From: Gemmatimonadaceae bacterium
GTDB taxonomy: Bacteria > Gemmatimonadota > Gemmatimonadetes > Gemmatimonadales > Gemmatimonadaceae
Reading direction: 5' to 3'
DNA length: 64,000 nt
Assembly (NCBI GenBank): GCA_019637355.1
Contig: JAHBVT010000001.1
Coordinates: forward strand, 558,001 to 622,000
Part shown: positions 24,252-32,789 of the stretch, piece after piece
Layout of the letters: each line of letters starts with the position of its first letter
How positions within the stretch are numbered: position 1 is the stretch's first letter
Notes under the pieces: generated by a model
What the model saw: the letters and a program-made list of their open reading frames with translations, nothing else
Told to the model about the DNA's origin: nothing
Databases searched by the model: none
Position numbers and translations under genes: made by a program

Positions 24252-25145
24252 ATGCGTCTGCGATGGTTTGCGTGTGCGTTGATGGTGGCGACGGCGGCAC
24301 TGGCGGCTCCCTCGGCAGCGGAAGCGCAGGGCCAGGCCGTGGCTCCCGACAGCGTCAGCGAGATCCGCCTCCGTGACGGCACCGTGCTCATCGGCCGAGT
24401 GGTGAGCGAAACCGAAACGACTATCGTGGTGCTTACGCGCTCGGGTGCACGCGTCGAGGTGCCGGTCGCGCAGATCGTCTCGCGGCGCGAGACCGTGGCG
24501 CGTGCCGGCGGCGAAGTGTGGCCGGACGACGAGAACGGGAGCCGGCTGTTCTTCAGCTCGACCGGACGGCCCGTGCCCAAGGGCGAGGGCTATGTCTCGA
24601 GCTATTGGCTGTTCTTCCCCTTCGTGGGCTACGGCGTGACAGAGCGCTTTACGATTGCCGCCGGCACGCCGGTGATCCCGGGCGCGATGGGCGAGATCTT
24701 CTACATTGCGCCGAAGTTCACGCTCTATGACGCGGGCGACCTCTCGCTCTCGGTGGGGGCGCTGTCGTTCTTCCTCACCAAGGAGATCGCCGAGGGGAAT
24801 GCCGGCATCCTGTACGGCGTGGGCACCTACGGCTCGCGGGACAACGCGATCACGCTGGGCGCCGGCTGGTTCTACGCCGCCACCGACGACTTCTCGGGCA
24901 CAAGCAACGAGCCGGTGTTTATGCTCGGCGGCGAACGTCGCATCTCGCGGCGCGTGAAGCTGGTGACGGAGAACTGGCTCGCGGTGAACCCGGGCGTCTC
25001 GGGAATGTTCAGCGGCGGCTTCCGCTTCATCGGGGACAGGTTGTCGGCGGATCTTGGCTTCGCCGGGATGACGGGCGTGGAATCGGCGTGCTGCCTGCCG
25101 GTGATCAACTTCGTGTGGAACTTCGGCGGGCAGGGAGCGCGGTAG
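24252..25145 (+). CDS. Exported protein, likely outer-membrane barrel (297 aa)
   Basis: Signal peptide MRLRWFACALMVATAALAA with cleavage after AEA near residue 25. Residues about 38-85 form a small SH3/Lsm-like beta unit (SEIRLRDGTVLIGRVVSE, then VEVPVAQIVSRRE). The remainder has alternating aromatic and glycine-rich strands (YWLFFPFVGYGVTERFTIAA, LGAGWFYAATDD) ending in NFVWNFGG, which suggests an outer-membrane beta barrel. I recognise no named family. Start chosen at the signal peptide. Confidence 0.75.
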   Translation: MRLRWFACALMVATAALAAPSAAEAQGQAVAPDSVSEIRLRDGTVLIGRVVSETETTIVVLTRSGARVEVPVAQIVSRRETVARAGGEVWPDDENGSRLFFSSTGRPVPKGEGYVSSYWLFFPFVGYGVTERFTIAAGTPVIPGAMGEIFYIAPKFTLYDAGDLSLSVGALSFFLTKEIAEGNAGILYGVGTYGSRDNAITLGAGWFYAATDDFSGTSNEPVFMLGGERRISRRVKLVTENWLAVNPGVSGMFSGGFRFIGDRLSADLGFAGMTGVESACCLPVINFVWNFGGQGAR

Positions 25146-25167
25146 TCGGCGTCCCTGCGCGCGGAGC

Positions 25168-26532
25168 TCAGGCGAGCGCCTCGCGCACGCGTCGCCACGC
25201 GCGTCCGACAGCCCATCCCGCGATTGCCGCGAATTCTTCCACGCTCGGCGCGGCCTGCTGCCCGAGTGAGCGCAGGATGCGGCTGCGCATCCGCATCACC
25301 AGCGGCGTGCCGACCTGGATGGCATTGAAGTACGGGTCGTAGCGCGTGCCGATGCCCTCGATGAGCGCCGCGGTGCGCGCGAAGTAGACGAGGTCCCGCG
25401 GCAGGATGACGGGGAAGTCGTACAGCGAGGCCATCACGCGGTCGGCGAGCATCGTCTCGAGGCGCTGCTGCGTGGTGGTGCGGCGGACGCTGAGCTCGAC
25501 GAGGATGCCGGCGAGGCGACGGATCTCGGCAGGGTCGGCGCCTGGCGTGACCAGGCCCATCGCGGTGAAGCCTTCGGCGACGGCGACCGGATCGCGGCGG
25601 ATGGAGGCGAAGACGGTGCGGATCAGCGAGAGCCGCAGCTCCTTGGGCACGCGCACCATCATCCCGAAGTCGAGCAGCACGAGGCGACCGTCGTCGGTGA
25701 CGAGCAGGTTGCCGGCGTGCGGATCGGCGTGGAAGAGACCGTCGACGAGCATCATCTGCACGTAGACCTCCATCACCAGCGCGGCGAGGCGCTGGGCGTC
25801 CACCGACCTGCCCTCGAGGCGATCCACGCGGCGGCCGTCGATGTACTCAAGGACAATGACTCGGCGGCGCGTGAGCTCGTGCATCACTTCCGGCACCAGG
25901 ACCCGCGGGTTGCCGCGGAAGTTGGCGCGCACTTCGGTGGCGTATTCGGCCTCAAGACGGAAGTCCATCTCCTCGGCGATGCGTGTGGCGAACTCCTCGA
26001 CCAGCGCCTGGAAGCCGAGCACGTGCGGCACCGGCCAGCGGCGTGCGGCCCACGCGGTGATGCGCCGCGCGGCGCGCAGGTCGCGGGCGACGGTGGACTC
26101 CACCCCGGGCCGCAGCACCTTCACCGCCACGTCCTGCCCGCGCCAGCGGGCGCGGTGCACCTGACCCAGCGAGGCGGCGGCCAGCGGCGCACGATCGATG
26201 TGCTCGAAGGTCTCGTCGGGAGGCGCGCCGTAGGCCTCGGTGAGTTCGCGCGAGATGGCCGTCCACGGCACCGGCGGTACCTGGTCGGTGAGCGTGCCGA
26301 GCGTGGCGAGGTACGGTTCGGGAATGAGGTCGGCGCGGGCGGAGAAGACCTGCGCGAGCTTTACGAACGTGGGACCGAGTGCGGCGATGCGCGCGACCAC
26401 CATCTGCGCGTGCCGGCGATGGAACTCCGGCGTGCGCGGCATCGGCGCGCCGAACCAGAACCAGCGGCGCTGGTCCCGGAGCACAGAGAGGACCAGCGGT
26501 CCGAGGGCGAGAAGGATGCGGAGTGTGTGCAC
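25168..26532 (-). CDS. ABC1/AarF-family atypical kinase (UbiB-like)
   Basis: A 454-aa protein of the UbiB/ABC1 family, which has a protein-kinase-like fold and supports isoprenoid quinone metabolism. Marks are FVKLAQVFSARADLIP (the KxGQ region), APLAAASLGQVHRARW (the Ala-rich loop), VAVKVLRPGV (lysine), DGLFHADPHAGNLLV (catalytic loop) and VLLDFGMMVRV. The C-terminal helix may be membrane-associated. Start is GTG, 17 bases after the stop of the permease gene. In a menaquinone organism it may serve quinone handling; that is inference. Confidence 0.9.
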   Translation of the reverse strand: MHTLRILLALGPLVLSVLRDQRRWFWFGAPMPRTPEFHRRHAQMVVARIAALGPTFVKLAQVFSARADLIPEPYLATLGTLTDQVPPVPWTAISRELTEAYGAPPDETFEHIDRAPLAAASLGQVHRARWRGQDVAVKVLRPGVESTVARDLRAARRITAWAARRWPVPHVLGFQALVEEFATRIAEEMDFRLEAEYATEVRANFRGNPRVLVPEVMHELTRRRVIVLEYIDGRRVDRLEGRSVDAQRLAALVMEVYVQMMLVDGLFHADPHAGNLLVTDDGRLVLLDFGMMVRVPKELRLSLIRTVFASIRRDPVAVAEGFTAMGLVTPGADPAEIRRLAGILVELSVRRTTTQQRLETMLADRVMASLYDFPVILPRDLVYFARTAALIEGIGTRYDPYFNAIQVGTPLVMRMRSRILRSLGQQAAPSVEEFAAIAGWAVGRAWRRVREALA

Positions 26533-26548
26533 GTCCTACAAACGCGGG

Positions 26549-28990
26549 CTACCCCGCACGCAGTGCCTCGCCCGGGTCGATCCGGCTGGCGCGCAGCGCC
26601 GGCAACCAGCAGGCGCCGAGGCCGACGAGCGTGACGGCCAGGGCCACCGAGAGCATCGTGGCCGGGTCGTGTGGCGGCACGGCGAAGAGCAGGCCTTGGA
26701 TGAGCCGTGCGAGGGCGAGCGACCCGGCCACGCCGAGCGCGAGCCCGATGCCGAGCAGCGCCCCGCCCTCCCCGAGGATCATCCGTTGGATGCGACCCGG
26801 CTCGGCGCCGAGGGAGATGCGGATGCCGATCTCGGTGGTGCGCGCCTGCACCGAGAAGGCGAGCACGGCGGCGATGCCGATGGTGGCGATGACGAGGGCG
26901 AGGATGCCGAAGCTGCCGACGAGCAGGGCGTTGAGGCGACGCGGGCCGATGCTCTCGTCGCGGATGGCGTCGAGCGGCAGGACGTTCTCGATGGGCTGGG
27001 CGGGAGCGATGGACCGCACGATCTCGCGTGCAGCGGGAGCCAGTGCGGTGGGATCCACGTTGGCGCGCAGGACGATGGTCCCGGCCGGGAAGATGGACTG
27101 CTCGGTCGGCAGGAACACGGCGCCGATGGGCGCGGCATCGAGTCCGCCGTCCTTGGTGTCGGCGACGACGCCGACCACCGTGCGGAACTCATTCTCCGCC
27201 ATCCCAATGAACCGCAGGACGTCTCCCGTCCACGCCAAGCGGCGCCCGACGGCGCTCTGGTCCGGCCAGAGCCGCGTCGCGAGCGTCTGGTTGATGACGA
27301 CCACCTTCTCCGATTGCGCGGCATCCGTGGACTGCAACGCGCGCCCTTCGATGATCCTGATGCCCGCGGCGCGGAAGTAGGTCGGGTCGGCGGTGCGATA
27401 CTCCGCGGTGGGAATCGGCTCGCCGGGGTTCTGCGGGCGGCCCTCCACCTTCAGCTCGAGCTGGAACCCCGCGCGTCGCAGCGGCGTGGTGCTGCCCATC
27501 CCGACCACCTCCACCTGCGGCAGCGCGTCGAGCTCGGTCACCATCTGCGCGTGACGCTGCCGGGTGATGACCGGATCGTCGGCGGTGAAGTCGAAGGGGA
27601 CCTCCATCGTCAGCACGTTGTGCGTGTCGAGGCCCGGATCGACGGCGGCGAGGCGCTGCATCGAGCGCACGAGCAGGCCGGTGCCGGTGAGCAGGATGAC
27701 GCTGACCGCGACCTGTGTGACGACCAGGACCTGCTGGAGGCGGCGACGGCGGCGGCCGCCGCTGGACTTGGCGGTGCCGGCCTGCAGGCCCTGCGCCAGC
27801 GCGTTCTCGTCGCCGATGCTGGGTACGAAGGAGAGGAAGAGCGCGACGAGCACGGCGAGGCCGAGCGTGAAGAGCAGCACCCAGCCGTCCACCGCGATCT
27901 CGTCGGCGCGGGGGCTGACGCGGGCGGCGATGGCCGAGAGCATCCCGACGCCAGCGTAGGCGATGGCGATGCCGAGGGCGGCGCCTCCGAGCGCGAGCAC
28001 GAGGTTCTCGGCGATGAGCAGGCGGCGGATGCGCTCGCTGCCGGCACCGAGGGCGGCGCGCAGGGTGAGTTCGTGCTCGCGGCGCACGCCGCGCATCAGC
28101 GCGAGGTTGGCGACGTTGGCGCAGGCGATGATGAGCACGAAGGCGGCGACGCCGAGCAGCAGGATCAGCGTGAGGCGGGCATCGGCGGCCAGGACTTCCT
28201 TGAAGGGCGTGACGCTGACCGAGTAGCCGGAGGCCTTGTCGTACATCTCCGGGAACTGCTCGTGCGCGCGCGAGGTGACCAGGACGACTTCCTGCCGCGC
28301 TTGGTCGACCGTGGCGTCGGGCGAGAGGCGGGCGATGACCTCGGTCATCCGGTGCGTGCGGCCGTCCTGCATCAGCGCGCTCACGTGGTGCTCGCTGATG
28401 CTCATATTCATCAGGGCGTCGAAGCGTCCCGGGAAGAACGGCGCCGACTGCAGCACGCCGATGACCTCGACGTTGCGCCCGCCGATGCGCAGGGTGCGTC
28501 CCACGACGTCTCCGGCGCCGCCGAAGTACGTCTGCCAGTACTGGTGCGTGAGCATAACGACCGGCGCGGCGCCGGCGCCGTCGTCGTCGGCGTTGAAGGG
28601 CCGTCCCATCACGGGGGCGAGGCCCATCACGCTGAGGTAGTTGCCGGTGACGAGGCCGACGTCGATCTGCGAGGCGCGGTCCTCGTCCACGAAGTTCAGC
28701 GTGAGCGGCGAGTACTCGGCGATCTGCCCGAGCGTGCTCGCGTCGCGGCGGAAGTCGTTGATCTCCGGTACGGAGAAGGCGATGGCGTCGCCGGTGGCGG
28801 CGATGGTGTGGCGGAGGTAGACGAGCTGGTCGCCGTCGCGGTGGGGCAGGGGCTTGAGCAGCACGCCGCGCACGACGGAGAAGATGGCGGTGTTGGCGCC
28901 GATGCCGAGGCCGAGCGTGAGGATGACGGCGATGGCGAAGCCGCGGGCGTTGGCGAGGCTGCGGAGGACGTAGCGGAGGTCGAGGCGCAT
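26549..28990 (-). CDS. ADOP-type ABC transporter permease (FtsX/MacB domains)
   Basis: An 813-aa permease with the ADOP layout: an N-terminal membrane helix in RGFAIAVILTLGLGIGANTA, a large periplasmic MacB-like core (about residues 40-270), FtsX membrane segments near 280-430, a second MacB-like core (about 450-680) and three C-terminal helices ending in AGSLALARLIQG and PALRASRIDPGEALR. Such orphan permeases without a linked ATPase are abundant in Acidobacteriota and Gemmatimonadota. Substrate is unknown. It lies 17 bases before the ABC1 kinase gene. Confidence 0.9.
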   Translation of the reverse strand: MRLDLRYVLRSLANARGFAIAVILTLGLGIGANTAIFSVVRGVLLKPLPHRDGDQLVYLRHTIAATGDAIAFSVPEINDFRRDASTLGQIAEYSPLTLNFVDEDRASQIDVGLVTGNYLSVMGLAPVMGRPFNADDDGAGAAPVVMLTHQYWQTYFGGAGDVVGRTLRIGGRNVEVIGVLQSAPFFPGRFDALMNMSISEHHVSALMQDGRTHRMTEVIARLSPDATVDQARQEVVLVTSRAHEQFPEMYDKASGYSVSVTPFKEVLAADARLTLILLLGVAAFVLIIACANVANLALMRGVRREHELTLRAALGAGSERIRRLLIAENLVLALGGAALGIAIAYAGVGMLSAIAARVSPRADEIAVDGWVLLFTLGLAVLVALFLSFVPSIGDENALAQGLQAGTAKSSGGRRRRRLQQVLVVTQVAVSVILLTGTGLLVRSMQRLAAVDPGLDTHNVLTMEVPFDFTADDPVITRQRHAQMVTELDALPQVEVVGMGSTTPLRRAGFQLELKVEGRPQNPGEPIPTAEYRTADPTYFRAAGIRIIEGRALQSTDAAQSEKVVVINQTLATRLWPDQSAVGRRLAWTGDVLRFIGMAENEFRTVVGVVADTKDGGLDAAPIGAVFLPTEQSIFPAGTIVLRANVDPTALAPAAREIVRSIAPAQPIENVLPLDAIRDESIGPRRLNALLVGSFGILALVIATIGIAAVLAFSVQARTTEIGIRISLGAEPGRIQRMILGEGGALLGIGLALGVAGSLALARLIQGLLFAVPPHDPATMLSVALAVTLVGLGACWLPALRASRIDPGEALRAG

Positions 28991-29131
28991 CGGGAAGCTC
29001 GGGGGGAGCGGGCGAGTTCTTTCGGCTACGAAGAAACTACTCCATCAGTCCCCGGATTGTTGCCCGTGGCGGTCTCTTGCCCCGTCGCGCGCCCTGCGCC
29101 CCCTTTACGCCGTCGGTAAGTTCCCCTCACG

Positions 29132-29908
29132 ATGCCTTGGATCCCGACCTTCCTGAGCCTGCTCGCGGTGACCGGCGTGCCGCTCGCGGTGATTGCGCTA
29201 CTGGCCGGTTCGGGCCGGGGCTTGGGCCGCGTGTTGCCGGTGCTCGTGAGCTTCGGAGCGGGGGCGCTGATTGGTGCGGCGGTGTTCCACCTGCTGCCCG
29301 AGGCCTACGAACGGCATCCAGCGGTGGGCTTCGTGGCGCTGAGCGTTGCGGCCGGCCTGGTGGGGTCGTACGCGGTGGAGCGCTGGCTGCACCGCTTCCA
29401 GCACACGGCGCACGAGGCGCCGCCCCAAGACGCGTCGCTCAGCGCCTTCGACGACCCGTCGATGGTGGCGGTGAGCTTCGGTGCGGATGCGGTGCACAAC
29501 TTCGTGGACGGCGCGCTGATCGCGGCGGCCTTTCTCGCGGGCACGGGGCCGGGTGTGGCGACGGCGATGGCGATGCTGGCGCACGAACTGCCGCGCGAGG
29601 TGGGTACCTTCGGCGTATTCGTGCACTACGGCACGCGCCCGCGGCGGGCAGTGGCGTTCACGGCGCTGAGCGGTCTGTTGGCCTTCGTCGGCGCGGCGCT
29701 GACGCTGTGGCTGGGTGAGGAGACGGCGCACGCGGCCGAGGTGGTGGTGCCGGTGGCGGCGGGGTCGTTCCTGTTCGTGGGCGGGGCCGTGATGGCGTCG
29801 CAGCTGAAGGCGCAGCGCACCTGGGACTTGCCGCGGCAGCAGGTGATGGCCTGCGCCGCCGGCTTCGCCCTCTCGGCCGCCGCGACGCTACTGGGCGGCG
29901 GGCACTAA
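29132..29908 (+). CDS. ZIP-family metal transporter (258 aa)
   Basis: Inner-membrane divalent metal transporter with about eight helices. The binuclear metal motif is FGADAVHNFVDGALIA in helix 4 (HNFxDG) and LAHELPREVG in helix 5 (HE.P). Between helices 3 and 4 is a short His-containing loop (LHRFQHTAHEAPPQD). Metal is likely Zn or another divalent ion. A TAAGTTCCCC string ends nine bases before the ATG and may be a -10; the gene ends before a strong bidirectional hairpin. Confidence 0.92.
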   Translation: MPWIPTFLSLLAVTGVPLAVIALLAGSGRGLGRVLPVLVSFGAGALIGAAVFHLLPEAYERHPAVGFVALSVAAGLVGSYAVERWLHRFQHTAHEAPPQDASLSAFDDPSMVAVSFGADAVHNFVDGALIAAAFLAGTGPGVATAMAMLAHELPREVGTFGVFVHYGTRPRRAVAFTALSGLLAFVGAALTLWLGEETAHAAEVVVPVAAGSFLFVGGAVMASQLKAQRTWDLPRQQVMACAAGFALSAAATLLGGGH

Positions 29909-29923
29909 GCGGATCCGAAACGA

Positions 29924-29959
29924 CGACGCCCCCGGCACCTGACGGTGCCGGGGGCGTCG
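29924..29959. terminator. Bidirectional hairpin between convergent genes
   Basis: A perfect 16-bp stem (arms 29924-29939 and 29944-29959, CGACGCCCCCGGCACC and its complement) with a TGAC loop. It sits between the ends of the convergent ZIP and LVIVD genes. There is no U-tract on either side, so it is strong but non-canonical. Confidence 0.8.
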
Positions 29960-29978
29960 CGGCCTGCCGGAGTGCGGA

Positions 29979-31979
29979 TTACGAGATCGTCACCTGCGCG
30001 AGGTTCTGCAGTGCTTGCTGCAGGTCGCGGATCTTGTTGCGGTCGCAGGCGTTGCGGGCCTCGGTATCGAGCGTACCGGCGACGCGCTGCAGCGCCTGCT
30101 GCCGCTCGCTGCCTGTGGCGCGCTCGGCGTTGCTGATGGCGTTCCGGATATCGGTGACGCGCGAGGCGGTGAGGCAGCCGTTGCGCTCGGCCTGGTCGAG
30201 ATACGCCTTGGCCAGCGCGAAGCTCGGCGGCCAGGAGAGGCGCGGCTGACCCTGTGCGTTGAACTCGGCGAAGCGGACCGTCTTGGCCGCGTCGATCTCG
30301 TTCTGCGTCAGGTGCTGGCTCGGCGTGAGCTCGGCAATGTCGATGCCGCGGGCGATCTCGGACGAGACGATGACGCCGTTGTACCAGTAGGTGGACCAGG
30401 CGCCGCCCATCTCCATCCGGTTGGCGTTCACCGGACCGCGGTCAAAGAACGCGATCTCGTACGGGTTGCGCGCGTCCGTCCAGTCGAAGACGGAGACGCC
30501 ACCCTGGTACCAGGACTGCACCATAATGTCGCGGCCGGGCACCGGCACGAGCGAACCGTTGTGCGCGACGCAGTTCTCCTGGTCGGTCTGGATGGTCGGG
30601 ATCTTGAAGTAGCTCTCGAACACCATCTTGCGGTTCTCGATGCGGAAGATGGCGTTGGCGCCCCACTCGTAGTTGTCGGTGGCGCGGCACTTCGGCGCGC
30701 CGCCGCCGCCCCACTCGTCCGAGAAGAGGATCTTGCTGCCGTCATTGCTGAATGTGGCGGAGTGCCAGTACGCGAAGTTGGAGTCGGCGACGGCGTCGAT
30801 GCGCACCGGGTTCACCGGATCGCTGATGTCGAGCAGCAGGCCGTGGCCTTCGCAGGCGCCGCCGGCGAGGCCGAGGGCCGGGTAGACGGTGATGTCGTGG
30901 CACTGCGAGGTGGGCGAGACCGGGCCACCGGGCTGGGCGCCGCCGCCGATGAGGCGATCGACCACGCCTTGGATGCCGGCACGCAGTGCGGCGGAGTCGG
31001 CGCCCGTCGGGGCACCGGAGCCGCCGCGGGCACGGACCACGGAGTCGAGCTGCGCGCGGATGAAGCCGGCGCCGAGGACGAGCGGCAGGCCGGTCTGGGA
31101 GTTATTGACGACGAAGGCGCCGGCGGCGCGTGCGGAATCCGCACGGCTGAGAGCGACGGTCCGCTCCGCGGCGGTGGGTCCGTGCTCGTGCGGCTGGCTG
31201 AGGCCGGTGAAGATGTCGGCCCGGTTGACGATGGCCGCGGCGGCCGGGTTGGTCAGCGGGACCTTGATGATCTCGATCTTCATCAGGGACGAGCGCGGAT
31301 TCTTGTCCGGCGTCTCGTTGATGCAGCCCTCGAGTTCGGAGTTCTGCCGCACGGGTGCGGAGCCGGAGACGTAGATGTAGATGTTCTCGCGGTCGCGCGG
31401 GTTCTCGACGACGGTGTGCGTGTGCGAGCCGCGGCAGGTCTGCACGCCGGCGACAAGGCGGGGCTCACGGATGTTGCTGATGTCGAAGACGCGCACGCCG
31501 CGGAAGCGCAGTGGGTTGGACTGGCCGGTGGGCGCCTGCGTGCCGCAGTCGGTGCGGCCGTTGAAGGCCTCGGCCGAGAGGAAGAGCAGGTTGCCGTAGA
31601 CCGAGACGTCGTTCTGCGAGGCGGGGCAGGTGACGGCGGCGACGACGGTGGGGTTGGCCGGGTTGGAGATGTCCCAGATCACCGGACCGTTGTAGTTGCC
31701 TTGGATGGCGTAGTTGCCGGTGAAGGCGAGGTCGGAGTTGGTGATGCCGAGGAAGCCCTCGGGCGACCGGGCCGTGCCGACGATGCGCATATTGCTCGTG
31801 GCGACGCCGGCATCGAAGAGGCCGGCGGCGAGGCCGACGCGGCGGTCATTGCGGAAGGCCTCGCCGGTGGGGCCGCGCATCTGCTGGGCCGTCGGCGTGG
31901 TCTCGACGCTGCGCTGGCTGCAGGCAGCAACGACGAGCGTCGCGACGGCAAGCGCGAGTCGGGTGAACGAATGCTTCAT
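29979..31979 (-). CDS. LVIVD-repeat lipoprotein (666 aa)
   Basis: Exported, probably lipid-anchored: the signal peptide ends VVAAC with Cys20. The body contains beta-propeller-like LVIVD repeats with the signature of display then partner: IWDISNPANPTVVAAV, VRVFDISNIREPRLVAGV, LLDISDPVNPVRIDAV and VSVFDWTDARNPYEIAFF. A HTHTVVENPRD segment and many His-rich turns are typical of this group. A C-terminal helical stretch (from about residue 590) ends in LQQALQNLAQ. It may bind a surface ligand; its role is unknown. It lies next to a DUF305 lipoprotein gene in the same direction (44-base gap), which supports a shared surface function. Confidence 0.85.
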   Translation of the reverse strand: MKHSFTRLALAVATLVVAACSQRSVETTPTAQQMRGPTGEAFRNDRRVGLAAGLFDAGVATSNMRIVGTARSPEGFLGITNSDLAFTGNYAIQGNYNGPVIWDISNPANPTVVAAVTCPASQNDVSVYGNLLFLSAEAFNGRTDCGTQAPTGQSNPLRFRGVRVFDISNIREPRLVAGVQTCRGSHTHTVVENPRDRENIYIYVSGSAPVRQNSELEGCINETPDKNPRSSLMKIEIIKVPLTNPAAAAIVNRADIFTGLSQPHEHGPTAAERTVALSRADSARAAGAFVVNNSQTGLPLVLGAGFIRAQLDSVVRARGGSGAPTGADSAALRAGIQGVVDRLIGGGAQPGGPVSPTSQCHDITVYPALGLAGGACEGHGLLLDISDPVNPVRIDAVADSNFAYWHSATFSNDGSKILFSDEWGGGGAPKCRATDNYEWGANAIFRIENRKMVFESYFKIPTIQTDQENCVAHNGSLVPVPGRDIMVQSWYQGGVSVFDWTDARNPYEIAFFDRGPVNANRMEMGGAWSTYWYNGVIVSSEIARGIDIAELTPSQHLTQNEIDAAKTVRFAEFNAQGQPRLSWPPSFALAKAYLDQAERNGCLTASRVTDIRNAISNAERATGSERQQALQRVAGTLDTEARNACDRNKIRDLQQALQNLAQVTIS

Positions 31980-32023
31980 TGGAACCCTCTGCTGAATGTG
32001 GTCGAGCTAGGGGACAACAACGG

Positions 32024-32698
32024 TCATTCCGGCGGCACGCCGCCGCGTTCGAGCAGCATCTGGAGCATCCGGCGGATCTCGGTGGACTGGTCCACCTCGA
32101 CGTCGGCGGCAAAGCGGAAGACGGTCTCGTCGATGGCACCGCCATCGCGGATGAGTTGCTGGACCATCGTCACGGCGCCGCGGTGGTGCGAGATCATCCG
32201 TTGGAGGAAGAGCAGGTTGAAGGCCTCGCCGCGGGCGGCATCGAGCTCTGCCAACTGGGCCTCGGAGAGCATCCCGGCCATCGTGCCGTGGTCGTGGTGC
32301 ATCCCGTGGCCGGCGCGTTCGTCGGCGGTGGCAGCGGGCGGCGGCGTGAGGACACCCTCGCGGCTGACACGCGGGAACGGGCGGCTGCGGTCGGCCAGCC
32401 AGCGCTGCATCAGCGTGATGTCGTCGGTCTGGGCGTTGATAATGCGCGCCGCCAGCGTCGCCAGCTCGGGGTCGCTGGTGTGTGTCGGCACCCACCGCGA
32501 GATGAGAATGGCCTGCGCGTGATGGCCGATCATATCGGTCATAAAGCGCAGGTCGGCCTCGGTGTATGGCAGGCGGATGGAGTCGGCTCGGATCTGGTCC
32601 TCGAGGGACCGGACCTGGGGGGCGCCGCCGGCTCCGCCGCGGGGGGCACAGGCCGCCAATGAGGCGGCCAGAAGCAACAGGATGGGGAGAGATCGCAT
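32024..32698 (-). CDS. DUF305-family lipoprotein (224 aa)
   Basis: Ferritin-like DUF305 domain protein. Lipobox LAAC puts the lipid on Cys17. Two histidine pairs mark the four-helix bundle: MTDMIGHHAQAI (His59, His60) and LFLQRMISHHRGAVTMV (His171, His172); an HGMHHDHGTM run lies between them. Proteins of this family bind copper or other metals in the envelope. The ATG is seven bases after a -10-like TAGTAT, so it may be leaderless. It precedes the LVIVD gene. Confidence 0.88.
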   Translation of the reverse strand: MRSLPILLLLAASLAACAPRGGAGGAPQVRSLEDQIRADSIRLPYTEADLRFMTDMIGHHAQAILISRWVPTHTSDPELATLAARIINAQTDDITLMQRWLADRSRPFPRVSREGVLTPPPAATADERAGHGMHHDHGTMAGMLSEAQLAELDAARGEAFNLLFLQRMISHHRGAVTMVQQLIRDGGAIDETVFRFAADVEVDQSTEIRRMLQMLLERGGVPPE

Positions 32699-32705
32699 TC
32701 CGAGG

Positions 32706-32711
32706 ATACTA
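32706..32711 (-). promoter_or_regulatory. Possible -10 element for a leaderless transcript
   Basis: TAGTATCC on the minus strand, seven bases before the ATG of the DUF305 gene. Same pattern as the element at 19288. No clear -35. Confidence 0.35.
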
Positions 32712-32789
32712 ATGATTGGACACCCGAGACGCGGTCGGGGTTGCTCCCAATCTACCTCGGACGGCGGCGGTCGGTTTCAGCGTCGTGGG

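Noticed and set aside
26240-29119. A 959-codon open frame on the plus strand opposite the ADOP permease
   Set aside because: Gly/Asp/Glu/His-rich shadow composition with no domain, opposite a well-supported FtsX-type permease.
30015-32522. An 835-codon open frame on the plus strand opposite the LVIVD and DUF305 genes
   Set aside because: Val/Asp/Gly-rich shadow; real genes on the minus strand have signal peptides and family motifs.
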